Positions 52,507 through 63,009 of a stretch of DNA of 64,000 nucleotides are shown here, one piece after another. Every line of letters starts with the position of its first letter. Within the stretch, counting starts at the first letter, position 1. Made by a program: the position numbers and the translations under genes. Location: the NCBI GenBank assembly GCA_018398585.1, contig JAGTTD010000011.1, forward strand, positions 33,600,164 through 33,664,163, in the 5' to 3' direction. Below the pieces are notes generated by a model. It was not told the origin of the DNA and made no database searches. It was given only the letters and a program-made list of their open reading frames with translations. Source of the stretch: Simmondsia chinensis (taxonomy: Eukaryota > Streptophyta > Magnoliopsida > Caryophyllales > Simmondsiaceae).

Positions 52507-52672
52507 TCACTTTGCAGCCCAATCAACTACCAAATTAGCCTTCCTATAGCAATGACTGAAAGTGACAGTGCTTCGTACTTTTCGGAAAGTATTATGGATC
52601 TGCCAAAGGAGGCTCCAATTCCCCTTAACAGCTTTAATAACTATCTCACTGTCACCTTCAAATTGAATATAT
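52507..52672 (-). pseudogene. RNase H-like domain fragment from a LINE
   Basis: An uninterrupted minus-strand frame of about 54 codons reads QFEGDSEIVIKAVKG, then NWSLLWQIHNTFRKV, then FSHCYRKANLVVDWAAK and a stop. This is the end of the RNase H-like domain attached to plant L1-type LINE reverse transcriptases: EGDS carries a catalytic Asp, and the H.YR.AN..D module is typical. A stop codon lies directly upstream, so only the fragment remains. Confidence 0.75.
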
Positions 52673-53390
52673 TAGAATCCCGACATCTCCTCTCGCGGGG
52701 AGAGAAAAGGAGAAGTGGACAGGGCTCGACTGGCCAGCGGTGGGAGAGGATTGTCAGTTAAGAGAGTATTATAAGTGCTTAGCTGAGAAATAGTGTTGTA
52801 ATGAGCAACCTTTCGCGGCGTTGCACCCTCCAAACAAAAATCTTACCCATAAATACATCGCATATTTTCTTTATAACAATGTAAGGAGATACACGTTGCC
52901 ATAAATAAGACCACCAATATTCAGAGGAGACCATGAGTTTCAAACCCAAGACTTCATACTCAGGGGTGACTCATATGTGTAGCCTTATCACTATATCAAA
53001 TCCATTGCACATACAGAAGAGTCACCACTAATCCAATAGCCTAAAAACAAAGAACAGTCATCATAATAATCTGTGATTTATATCAAGAAGTTAACAAAGA
53101 AGCACGACAATTCTGGCTCCAGTTCTTAAGAGTGTTCAACATGATCTTTTTAAGAGCACATTAGACAAAGGAACAATAATTAGCAAATGCTTTATACAAA
53201 GCAAGAAAACTAAGAGGACAATGATTTCATGTCATTTATCTTAAATCTTTTCCTACAAGTTCATAGCTTAACAATACAATCATCATTCCCAGTAGTAACA
53301 TAATCATGTTGCATTTGCCCCGTTTACTGTTGCAGAAATTGATGCCCGGTAAGTGCATGGTTACTTCGCATGATGTGCAGCAAGTTGATA

Positions 53391-56300
53391 CTAATGGGTG
53401 CTCCTCATCAAGTACGCTATGATGCATCCCAGTATAGCGCCGGCAAGAACCTGTGCCAAGGTAACCGGGGAGAGAGGGGGGGTGAATGGAGATACAATTA
53501 GCATCAGATCATAATGAGAGGCGTGAATACACCTCCTTACTTGTATGATTTATATAGTATGTCCAAACCCGACCAACCAAGACAAAACTGAAGATCGGTA
53601 AAGGTTTAAACATCAGATGAAGAACTGGGCCGATTAATTACAGGTCCAGTCTAGTTTTGAACTGAATTAAATGGCACTTCAGGTTTCAGTCTAGACTGGT
53701 ATTCTAACAATTTAACGATGTTTCCTACTTTAAACGTGGACCGCACTAGAGAACAATAAAAGTTGATATCAAGGACAAAAGAAAAAGCAAATGATCCAGA
53801 GCCATACCTAATAATCCAGTATAGTCCAGGTTTCAATCATGACTGATATTAGAATATCCTAGATGAGAATATTCAGAAACTTGGCTAAAGGACCAAGGCA
53901 ACAACTACAGTAGGCATATCAGTTCTCTTATGTTATAACAGTTGACACAGGATTGTTCAAACTCTTACTTGAATTTTCGGTTACTCCCCACGAATTAATA
54001 AATAAATCAGCTAAAGAAAATCCATGGCACAAATTATGCATTAGAAGCCTATACAATTCGCAAGCAAAAGAGTATGGATTAGAAACCGGAGTACCTGGAC
54101 AGGAGTATGGCCAAGTGAATCACGCAAAGGTCTGATGCTGGATAAAGGGTGTTCTGGAGGAAACTCGCACACTATTTGGTTCAAGAGCTGCAACAAGCAT
54201 GAATCGGAATTGTCAACTAAATCGAGTTAGAAAATGTTGTTTGCTTCAGAGTATATTATAATAATGCATATCTTGGTCTGTACATCGAAAATAGGACAAA
54301 ACACCTTATATAACATTATAAGGTAACACTATTTCTAGGGATGAGTGATGCCCACTTTATCACCTCCTTGATCAAATAAGATAGTTCTAGGAATGCGAAG
54401 ATACAGGCACCAAATATGACTCAAAAAGAAATTATCAAATAAGAAATTATCTTTGTCTGTACATAGTCGCCTATATGACAATGAACAATCAACAACAACA
54501 ATAAACCCCCAGTGCCTCAAGGGCTCCCGCACAGCAGGGTCTGGGGGGTGGTATATACGCAGCCGTACCCCCTTCAGGGTGCAACCCTAGAGAGAGAAGC
54601 TGTAACCGAGTGACAATGAACAATCATATCAGCGAAACAAAATTAAGATACTGAATAATCTCTCTATATAGATCTCTGGTAAAAAATAAAATTAATCACG
54701 TAACAGGGCCAAGGAGACGTGGGCATTGATACAATTGGTAAGGCTGCCCCAACAGTTCTTACAAACATGATCTGCATAAAAGTTGGTTAAGACTACTCAC
54801 ATTTGACTCTCTACAGATCCCACTTTGGTCAGAGCCTTGTGCATCAGTACGAGTGCACATGTATATTGCTAAATGTTGCAGATGATGAATACAAGTATAA
54901 TTGAAGATCAAAGATACAGATGTAATGACTAATAGCATGGATGAGTTGGCCACGCAAGGAGAATAACAAATAGCTCTTAACAGCATTAGCACAGGGCCAC
55001 TGGCTGTCCCTATGATATGAATACTACAAACAGTTCGCAAATTTGCTGAAATTTTCCTCACTTATTGACCATTTTATTTTCAGTTAAAAAAAAAAAAAAA
55101 AAAGAAGCAGCAAACAACGCGTCATTGCAAAACATATTTATAACTTGAAATAGGTCTTACTTCTGCTTGACGACCTGCATGGAGTCTAACACCAGAAGCA
55201 TCATACATAACCTGCAATATCGACATCAAAACACTTGTCAAAATCTTCTTACATCAGTAGACATAAAGCAAAATTTTCATAAACAACCAATGTCAGTGCC
55301 AGAAGAAAAGATCATTCATACTTGAACCCCAAGACCATTAAAATCCACATTTCTTGTTTTCCAATTTTGTAACAATGGAACATATCCTTTTACTTCTAGT
55401 ACATACAAGTTAATAGTTTTCTGATAGAAGGCAAGGAAAGGAGACTGTTCCTATATTCAATCACTATTACCATGGTCCTAAGGTGGTCCATATATTTGAT
55501 CCATAGATATAACAATACAAAATGACATATTTCTAGTGTCAAATGACCGATCATTAAGCTCTAATCCCTTCCACTATCTTTTCATACTCAAAAGGAAGAT
55601 CTTTTGCAAGACATGACAGAGATCTAGCGTCCCGGTGGCTGCTGTAACAGTTAGGTACTATAAGTTCAGTCTTTTAAATTGCTAATATATATGTAATATC
55701 TGGAATTAAGTGATGAACAACAAATGAATTCATTGCAAACAGTTTATGATTCAGCAAAACTAGCTCTAAGTGAAAAACTTAGAAGTCATAAGGGTCATGA
55801 GAAAAGAGAGACAGAGAAAGTAGAAGGGCAAGACTAAATTGAAAATGCACCCCTCTTCGACCCACCCTATTCATATAAATTGAATCCTCATGCACTGTAA
55901 TTGGCACCAACGAGCATAAGAGAGACAAGAAAAAGAAATATTGGAGAGTACATACAATACATGCCAAGACCACAGCCAGGGCAAAAGCTGGTCCGCCCAT
56001 CCCTTCTTGTAGGCCTATACCCATGGCTAGGGCCATCACAGTCGCTGAATGTGATGATGGCATTCCACCAGAGCTAAGAAGCCTTTTAGAGTCCCATCTC
56101 TTTTCCTTATACCTGAGCATCTAGGATACATTTATTGAAAGATTAAGCAACCATTTAAAAATGTATGTTTGCAATGTGCATTAATTCTCCACACAATTCC
56201 AGATACTAGAAAGATTTAAACATGCAGTCCAATCAAGTTTCTAAGTTACAAACATTATGATATTTACTGCCTGCTTGAACACCAAATTTGAAAATTGAAG

Positions 56301-58236
56301 TCATTGAGTGAACCACGAGCTGCATCTTAAGCATAAAAGACAACAGTTTCGTAAACATTTAAAGAAGCTTCCAGATTGTGCAATAAGAAAAAAAAGAATG
56401 GCAAGCAAGAAACTAGTTCAGCTCCTTTCCTTCTTAATTAAAAGGTCCAATAAAATTGCAAAAATGCTGTATCAAAGCTGAATTTTTTTTTTTTATTATA
56501 GAATATAAGAACAAAACCCAATAGGATTTCAAACTTCATCCAAAATACACATTTATTAGACCACCGAAGCTTCAAGTTCCTCTTCCAAAGATTTAGGAGA
56601 CATTCAAAATACAATGCTAGAGGAAAACAAGGCCTTATAGCAGTTGCATACAAAGTAATAAATTTGATTGGCAAAGGCTTCTTCCATTCAGTCAACTATG
56701 TCAAAAACTACATTAGACCATAAAGTCAACCTAGTTTGGAACACAGCCATAGGCATAGCCAAAATCTTCGAGAGGTCTGCCCAGAAAATAATACAGAAAC
56801 TACCTCTCAGAAAATAATACAGAAACTACGCCGGTCACCGTTGTATCTACCCTTTTGTCCAATGCAGAAATTACACGCTTCAAGAATGTCCAGCAAAAGA
56901 GTCAAATAAAAGAAAAAACGCCAGAAGCAACATAGATCTCAGATGATGCTCCGTAATGCATATTTAATTGACTATTGCAAACCTGCAACCCTCTAACTCC
57001 CAGAACCCACACACCACACAGATAAAAATAGCTTGGCATATATTTCTTCAACTTAAAGACTCACTGACTCTGGACATATATTGCAAATTGAGAAAGAAGA
57101 ACAATACTGGAGATAGGGGTCTAAATCAGCCAATCCAAGCCAAGCCTAAGACTAGAGTCGAGAGACTCTGAGCAGAAGCTTGGCTCGTCATGAGTTATAA
57201 CCCATCTCTACAAGCTCAAAGCTTAGCTAAGTTCAATTAGGTTCAATATAGACTCGCTAGACTTGTTTATGCTGGAGATTAGCTCATTCAGATTCAAACT
57301 TAGCTAGCTTATTCACATGTAAGCTCATAATATCACTGAAACTAAGCTCTATGAAGCCCAGGCTCGGCTCACGTAGAAGAGCCAGCTTGATTCGGTTTGA
57401 GCTTGCAGGCCTGCTTCCAAATCTCAAATGTATTCTCGATCCCAGTACTGAGACTAGTGCCTAGTACTCATCAAAGATGAAACACAAGATCCAATTGCAC
57501 TCCAGTACACATCAAAGATCAAACATAAGATCCAAATTATTCTAATATGATTATACCCGATCCCCCCATACCATTAATAGATGACGTGAAGTGAGTCAAA
57601 TGATAGAAAGTACCAACTTTAAGGACTCTACATATAAGTCTAGTAAAATCTCATATAAAAATTGTAAGAAAGAAGAGATCAACATATAAGTTTAATGGAT
57701 TACTCCACCTAATGTCAATTGGTATTATGACATAACTGTTAAACTTCAACAGGCCTTTAGGCTCAACCCACGGAGTTGACACACATGAAATCCCCAAGTA
57801 GGGTTCCATCCCAAAACCAATTAGCATTAAATAGATTAATCCACTAGCTCGTATATTTATCTCTTCTCTCTCACAATTCTCACGCGGGATTCAACTAGAC
57901 ACGCACATTTGGAGTCCTTAACGACAACCCCACTTGAAATTATACCGGATCTCAAGTATGTCAATTATGCAGGTCTTAAACACTGATCAATAACTATGCC
58001 AATTATACGTAGATTCATCCTAAAAAACGCAATCAAACAATCACGCGGCAAAATAAGTAAATTGGAGGAAGAGGTAGTACGCACCAAGTAGTGAAGATTT
58101 TGGAAAGCTGAGCGAGAAAGAAAGCGACGAATGCCGATAACAGCGGAAGATTTGACGGCAGCAGTGACGGCGGAGATACTGACGTCGCCACACGTGAGTT
58201 CGCCGCCGCATCCGCCGCCGTCATCACCTCATCCAT
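53391..58236 (-). CDS. Acid phosphatase/vanadium-dependent haloperoxidase-related protein (DUF212)
   Basis: Five exons (58236-58085, 56112-55956, 55211-55161, 54187-54095, 53450-53391) encode 170 residues, normal for this family. Small membrane proteins of this type occur in plastid-bearing organisms and bacteria and are related to PAP2-type phosphatases. The signature SGGMPSSHSATV lies at about 65-76, preceded by KEKRWDSKR. VMYDASGVRLHAGRQAE, CEFPPEHPLSSIRPLRDSLG and HTPVQVLAGAILG follow. About four hydrophobic segments are visible, the first near 28-48. The start ATG gives an Ala/Ser-rich N-terminus. Intron 1 (2 kb) carries AGCT-rich and R2 repeats, and intron 4 region 54492-54610 a SINE tail downstream of exon 3. 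The biochemical activity in plants is not established. Intact. Confidence 0.93.
54492..54610 (-). mobile_element. Short retroposon, shared 3' domain only, perfect TSD
   Basis: A 119-bp insertion on the minus strand in an intron of the DUF212 gene, consisting only of the shared 3' domain (GTTGCACCCTGAAGGGGGTA, CGGCTGCGTATATACC, GGGAGCCCTTGAGGCACTGG, TTG tail). A perfect 16-bp TSD, TGACAATGAACAATCA, flanks it at 54476-54491 and 54611-54626. Confidence 0.85.
57120..57420. repeat. AGCT-rich dispersed repeat in DUF212 intron 1
   Basis: Words such as AAGCTCAAAGCTTAGCT, AGCTAGCTTATTCAC and GGCTCGGCTCACGTAG mark this as a relative of the element at 7552-7890. Boundaries unclear. Confidence 0.4.
57690..57890 (-). 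repeat. Dispersed repeat R2 (unclassified)
   Basis: Contains ATCCCAAAACCAATTAGCAT and ACTCCACCTAATGTCAATTG, the motifs shared with 9290-9470, 12835-12960 and 63560-63690. Class unknown. Confidence 0.35.
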
Positions 58237-58629
58237 TCCTCCTAATCGATCTCTCTCTCTCTCCCCCCCCCCCCCCTCTCAGCAGATCTTCGATTAGGTT
58301 CACGCGTCTCTCTCTCTGCAGATTTCTCTGCTCGATAATCGAAGCGTTATGCTTTCCGACTCAAGAAAATGAAAGAGAGAGAGAGAGAGGGGGGAGAGAG
58401 AATGGGGGCGGAAGCGAAGTGCGGGGGAGATATAAACCAGAGTGGGTGTTGGGTGGGGCCCAATCTCGTAGGGTCGTGTGAAAACAGTTCATTGCCTGCC
58501 TGCTCTCTTTCGTTTTTTTTTTTCTTTTTATATTTGGAATTGGCGTAGAGGTTGGAGCATTTACGATGCACGTATATTGCTATTTTAATATAGATATATC
58601 TTTTAGATATCTTGTGTTATAATCTATTA

Positions 58630-58872
58630 ATCAAAGACGGCATCAATACGCCGTTATCAGATCCGATTAAAACTTCAAAGTTAAGCGTACTTGGGCGATA
58701 GTAATATCAAGATGGATGACCTCCTGGAAAATCCTCACTCTCAAATTGGGGGCACTGGGAAACATCCTCTCTTCAGGCTAACACCCTGAAGGGGGAAGAT
58801 TGCGTATATTCGTCCCCCCAAACCATGCGTAAGCGGGAGCCCTTGAGGCATTGGGTATGTTCCTTTTTATGG
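58630..58872 (+). mobile_element. 5S rRNA-derived SINE, subfamily A
   Basis: A 243-bp insertion with head GGCATCAATACGCCGTTATC, a mutated 5S body (AACTTCAAAGTTAAGCGTAC, GATGGATGACCTCCTGGAAA), and the 3' domain ending GGCATTGGGTATGTTCCTTT. Like 2265-2508 it has a T-rich rather than TTG tail. A perfect 12-bp TSD, TATAATCTATTA, flanks it at 58618-58629 and 58873-58884. Confidence 0.85.
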
Positions 58873-58933
58873 TATAATCTATTAGATTTTTGTAAGAATC
58901 TATCCAAATTCATACATGTAATACTATATAGTT

Positions 58934-59074
58934 TATACAACAACATGCTCAGTGCCTCAAGAGCTCCCGTTTGTGCGGGATCTCGGGGGGTAGGATGTAC
59001 GTAGCCCTACTCCACCAGGGTGAGACCCTAACGAGGGACTTTTTTCAAGGACCTCTAGCCTGATAGATGAGAGG
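58934..59074 (-). mobile_element. Short retroposon, shared 3' domain only, perfect TSD
   Basis: A 141-bp minus-strand insertion without a 5S head (GGTCTCACCCTGGTGGAGTA, GGGCTACGTACATCC, GGGAGCTCTTGAGGCACTGA). A perfect 14-bp TSD, AATACTATATAGTT, flanks it at 58920-58933 and 59075-59088. It inserted within 50 bp of the preceding SINE. Confidence 0.85.
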
Positions 59075-59469
59075 AATACTATATAGTTCATGATGTGATA
59101 ATATACATAAGTTATATAACTATTTTTATTAAGGAATTAAGCAAATTATGATAAAAGTTCATCGAACTTTAATATAAGCTACCTATGTATCTTATTCTAA
59201 TATTGTTGGTCAAATTGTTAAATTTGAATCATATTCCATTTCAAGTATTTTCTGACATCATCTATTACATTTTGGTTGAAATGTACATGATTGATAAAAG
59301 TTTAATAACTCCATGGTGCTTAAATTATTAAAATTTTAAACCTAAAGATACCATATCTTATATATTAAAACGTCAAGTAGCGTACAATATTTGAGTGATA
59401 ATTTTCATTTTATTTTTATTAGAAATTTAAAATTATATTGTTCAAAATTTTCAATTTGAATGAAAATTA

Positions 59470-59680
59470 CACATTTTCAGTGCCCAAATAGTTCCCGCCT
59501 AAGCAGGACCTGGGGGAGGGGGTGGATGTACACAGCACCCTGAAAGGAAGCTATTTCCGAGAACTTCCAACCTGAGGGGTGCAATACGAGGACTTTTCAG
59601 GAGGCCACCCATCTTGGTACTACTCTTTCCCAAACATGCTTAACTTCGAAGTTTTAACGGGATCCGATGCTTGTGTAGGT
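59470..59680 (-). mobile_element. 5S rRNA-derived SINE with 17-bp TSD
   Basis: A 211-bp minus-strand insertion with head from GGATCCCGTTAAAACTTCGA. The junction CGTATTGCACCCCTCAGGTT keeps the natural 3' end of 5S rRNA better than other copies, and a shortened 3' domain follows. A perfect 17-bp TSD, AATTTGAATGAAAATTA, flanks it at 59453-59469 and 59681-59697. Confidence 0.85.
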
Positions 59681-60024
59681 AATTTGAATGAAAATTAGAA
59701 ATAAAAATCAAAACAAAAGAAATCGTATTTAGAATCTAAATTTTTTAATTATTGAAATTAAAAAATATATATATAAATAGGTATTTAGTTTTCTTTGGGT
59801 TATGGAGTTAGACCAGGGAGATGGGGAACGAATAAACGGATCCTTGCATTGGATGTTCAATTTTTCTTCTTTTTTGGATCGTGTTTGTTGCAATACAAGG
59901 CACGGAATTCACTAACGTACTCCTGTTACAGTTGTGTCCATTTTTGAAATATACCTTTGAAATGTTCATTTACGACCTTTCTTATGGTTTTATAGAGGAC
60001 TACAATATTATATTAAAATAGGTG

Positions 60025-60330
60025 CATATGAGTAGAGTTGAGTCCGAGGTTGTAGGACTGAAAGCTCTATTTGTCAACATTTGGTCCAGCACGAGCTAGG
60101 CTTGAAGCTCATCGAGTTTGAAAACTTCATGCTTAAGCTTAGCTGGCCATTGCCTCGAACTCGGCTTGGCTTGTCTCGATTGAGCTTGAACTCAAATTAG
60201 TAATTTTTATTCTAAGTTCACCTTATTTAGACTCTTTTGGGCTCATTTGAGCTACAAGCCTACGAGCTTGACCGTCACTAAGGGCCTCGTTAAGCTAGAT
60301 AAAGCGAGGCATTTTATCTTTGTGATAAGA
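60025..60330. repeat. AGCT-rich dispersed repeat
   Basis: GAGCTAGGCTTGAAGCTCAT, TTGAGCTTGAACTCAAAT and CATTTGAGCTACAAGCC words place it with the family at 7552-7890. Confidence 0.4.
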
Positions 60331-60660
60331 CAACTCGGAACAACTCACGAGGCAACCTGGCTCATTCACACTCCCAGCCATATGATGTAAACCGAGAGAT
60401 GACCGGGGGTAAAGTCACTAAATGACTCGATGAGTAAGAGGCAATGGCGAGTTAGTTGGAGGCGAGCAAGAAAACGCAACTTCCAAAAGCTCAAAGTTCA
60501 ACCTTAAATCAATTATCATCTTATTTTAGCACGTTTTTCTTATTTTCTTTAAGGAAATAGAGTCCTAAATAATACAGGATAATTTATTTTTGTTTTCCAA
60601 ATTTGAAAATTTGTAACCAAAATAAGAATGTCAGCAGGAGATGAATACAGAAAATGAAAT

Positions 60661-60785
60661 ATAATAACAATAACAAACCCAATACCTCAAGGACTCCCGT
60701 TTGAGCAAAGTCTGAGGGGGATAAGATGTACATAGCTTTACCTCTTCATGATGCCTCCCTGAAAAAGAAACTGTGTCCGATATGG
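60661..60785 (-). mobile_element. Degenerate retroposon 3' domain
   Basis: On the minus strand a diverged shared domain (AGCTATGTACATCTTATCCC, CAGACTTTGCTCAAACGGG, GGTATTGGGTTTGTTATTGT). No TSD visible. Confidence 0.6.
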
Positions 60786-61326
60786 AGAACACTATAACCT
60801 ACAAAAAATTTATCTTCATAATTTGAAGATATTGAAAAGAAAAGGATATAACTAAAGATATTTTTCAAGGACTTATTGCCAATCATAAATGGTGATTCTC
60901 TATTGTCCCCCTTTTTAACATTAGTAAGGGTGTGACCTTCCCCCCCTAAGCATGGACACCAAAACTTGCGAAAAAGAGGGATAAGCTCGAAACATAACAC
61001 TTCTACCCGAGTTTTTAAAGCTTAACCACTACATCAACTCCAAATACTGATTCACCATTATGCATAGCAAAAGGTAAAAGCTACACAAATAAATACACAC
61101 AAATATTTCTATGGACTTTTTTTATTGATAAAATAACAATAATTTTCCACAGTTACTCTAATATATCAGACACAACAGCACAAATAGTGAACAAAAGCCT
61201 CAGCTTTACAACGCCCTTTCAATAATCAGCAGCAAGACAAATCCAGTCCCCTTTGCAGCTAAATAATCAAAATATTACCTATGATTGCTCGTTAGGGCAT
61301 TTGAATCTTCAGCATCATGTTGGTGC

Positions 61327-63009
61327 CTAGTTGTTTGGGTGGACCGCGATCTGGTGAATGTCCATCTCTTTCAACATAACTGAACGCCCGCACGAGTCAC
61401 ATGGCGCAGTTCGAGAACCGCAAATGCTCTCGTGCTCCGAGAGACCTCGTAACCGGTCACGCATATCCATAGGACTACTACCCGCTTGAACGATGTCGCC
61501 ACAGAAGCGGCATGTTATCATACGCATGGGGCAATCAGAAGACTGATGTCGAACCTGGATGAGAGAGAGGAGTTATTTCGAGAAATTATCAAACTAATGA
61601 TATATCCATAAGCAATTAACCAAGACAATGTCATAAGAAAAGAGTATTTTTAATCGTAAATATTTTGTGAAGAAAAATTTTCCATTGAATCAGATTGTGT
61701 AACTTACCATCTCTTCCTTCTCAAGAACAACTCCACAAGGGCACTGAATGGGCTCATGAAACACCTTTAAATGCTTCTCGATCTCAGCCTTATGAAACGC
61801 TTTCCCACATTTACCACAATGCACATGGTTCTTTGCTTCTTCAACCCTAAGAACAACTCCACAACCCAGATGCTGACATACGACATTGTGTCTACGACAA
61901 TAGGCCTTATGCAAAGCAATGCTTCTGCTTGGTATGTAGTGTTTGCAGTTTCCACACTCCACAGAATCTGCATCGACATCCGATGTCGAAGAGGTTGCTT
62001 GTTGACCCACCTTGAGCTTAGTGTCATCATGAATATCCGCAGATATTTTGTACTTTGTTTCTCCTTTAAAGCCATATGCAGCAACACTATACGTACCTGT
62101 CCCCAGATTCCGATCCTTGGAACTGAGAATCAGGTTCTTCGAACCCACGTCATGGGAAGCCCATTCATGCTGATGCCGGTTTGGAAAGATTAGTGGATGC
62201 TTTGATATGTAAAGATCGGTATCTCCATTATCTGTCTCTGCTTCAAGCTTTACTTCAATTCTGGCCTCTTCAGAAGCAATCCTACCCCATGTATTGTCAT
62301 CGATAGAGAATTTATAATATGTGTATTCTCCTTCCCGAACAACTCCAGATTCAGGCATTCCAAACTTCAAAGGTTTCAGGACAATTTGATTTGTCTTGTC
62401 TGAAGCTGAATCTGGATCCATGATGTCGACTTCAATATCTGTGTCTAATACAGAAACACTGGATGACGGTTTTAATTCAAGGACGAGTAGCTTGTATGAA
62501 AGCTCTCCATATCTAACCGTTATTATATCATCTTTAGAAAGAGTGGCATGCTGACGAAGGCTTGTTTCTAGAACAGCTTTGTGATTTGGCAAGTCCAAAA
62601 AGCCGCGTCCCTCGGGTTGAAGTTTTGCATATGATCCTTTTGGCAATCGAACATATTGAACTTCAATCAAGGGGATCCCCGGTGTGCCAGAAGGGAATAA
62701 GTTACCCCAAACATGAGGAGGCAATGCGACTTGTCCTTCTTCTGATGTGAACTCTAGAACACCTGAATGGGTCACACCGTTTTTTCCTTCCTCTGAAGGC
62801 CTTATCTCTGATGAGCTCTCTTGATTAACAACTGAGAGTCGGAAGTACAAGGGTCCTTTATCAAATGCACGTTGATCAGACAATTCGGTGAAGCATGAAG
62901 GCGGTAGCTTAATCTTATCTCCAACACCTTGATAGAGCACTGCTTCCAAGACACGAGAGAACATGATTCCTCCCCCGGCCAACAAACTTTCAGCCATCTG
63001 CTCATCAGC
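61327..63009 (-). CDS. UFD1-domain/zinc-finger protein (PRLI-interacting factor K type), 5' end missing
   Basis: Two exons are visible, 63009-61708 and 61554-61327, encoding 509 residues plus a stop. UFD1 proteins work with CDC48 and NPL4 in ubiquitin-dependent extraction of proteins. In the visible part, the UFD1-like double-psi barrel spans about 10-180 (GDKIKLPPSCFTELSDQ, WGNLFPSGTPGIPLIEVQYV), then a linker and a beta-rich region. A cluster of TRAF/C2HC-type zinc fingers follows from about 345 to the end (CGNCKHYIP, CGKCGKAFHKAEIEKHLKVF, CRFCGDIV, CDSCGRSV). A methionine at 62997 could be read as a start. However, frame continues upstream (ADEQ) to a good splice acceptor (TTTCTACAG, 63010-63012), and homologues have an N-terminal charged coiled coil. 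That exon is not in 63010-64000, so the gene is cut by the window edge. Confidence 0.93.

Larger units (their letters stand above)
51351..53390. other. Intergenic DNA between CAP-H and DUF212 genes
   Basis: Holds the CAP-H promoter, one full SINE and a short RNase H-like coding relic (listed separately). From 52700 to about 53200 I recognise nothing. The final 200 bp are probably the 3'UTR of the DUF212 gene. Confidence 0.5.
58237..61326. other. Intergenic DNA between DUF212 and UFD1-like genes
   Basis: The first 200 bp are the CT-rich promoter/leader of the DUF212 gene (a C12-14 run and GAGAGA repeats). Then come four retroposon insertions and an AGCT-rich repeat (listed separately). The last 250 bp are probably the UFD1-like gene's 3'UTR. 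Nothing else was recognised. Confidence 0.5.
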
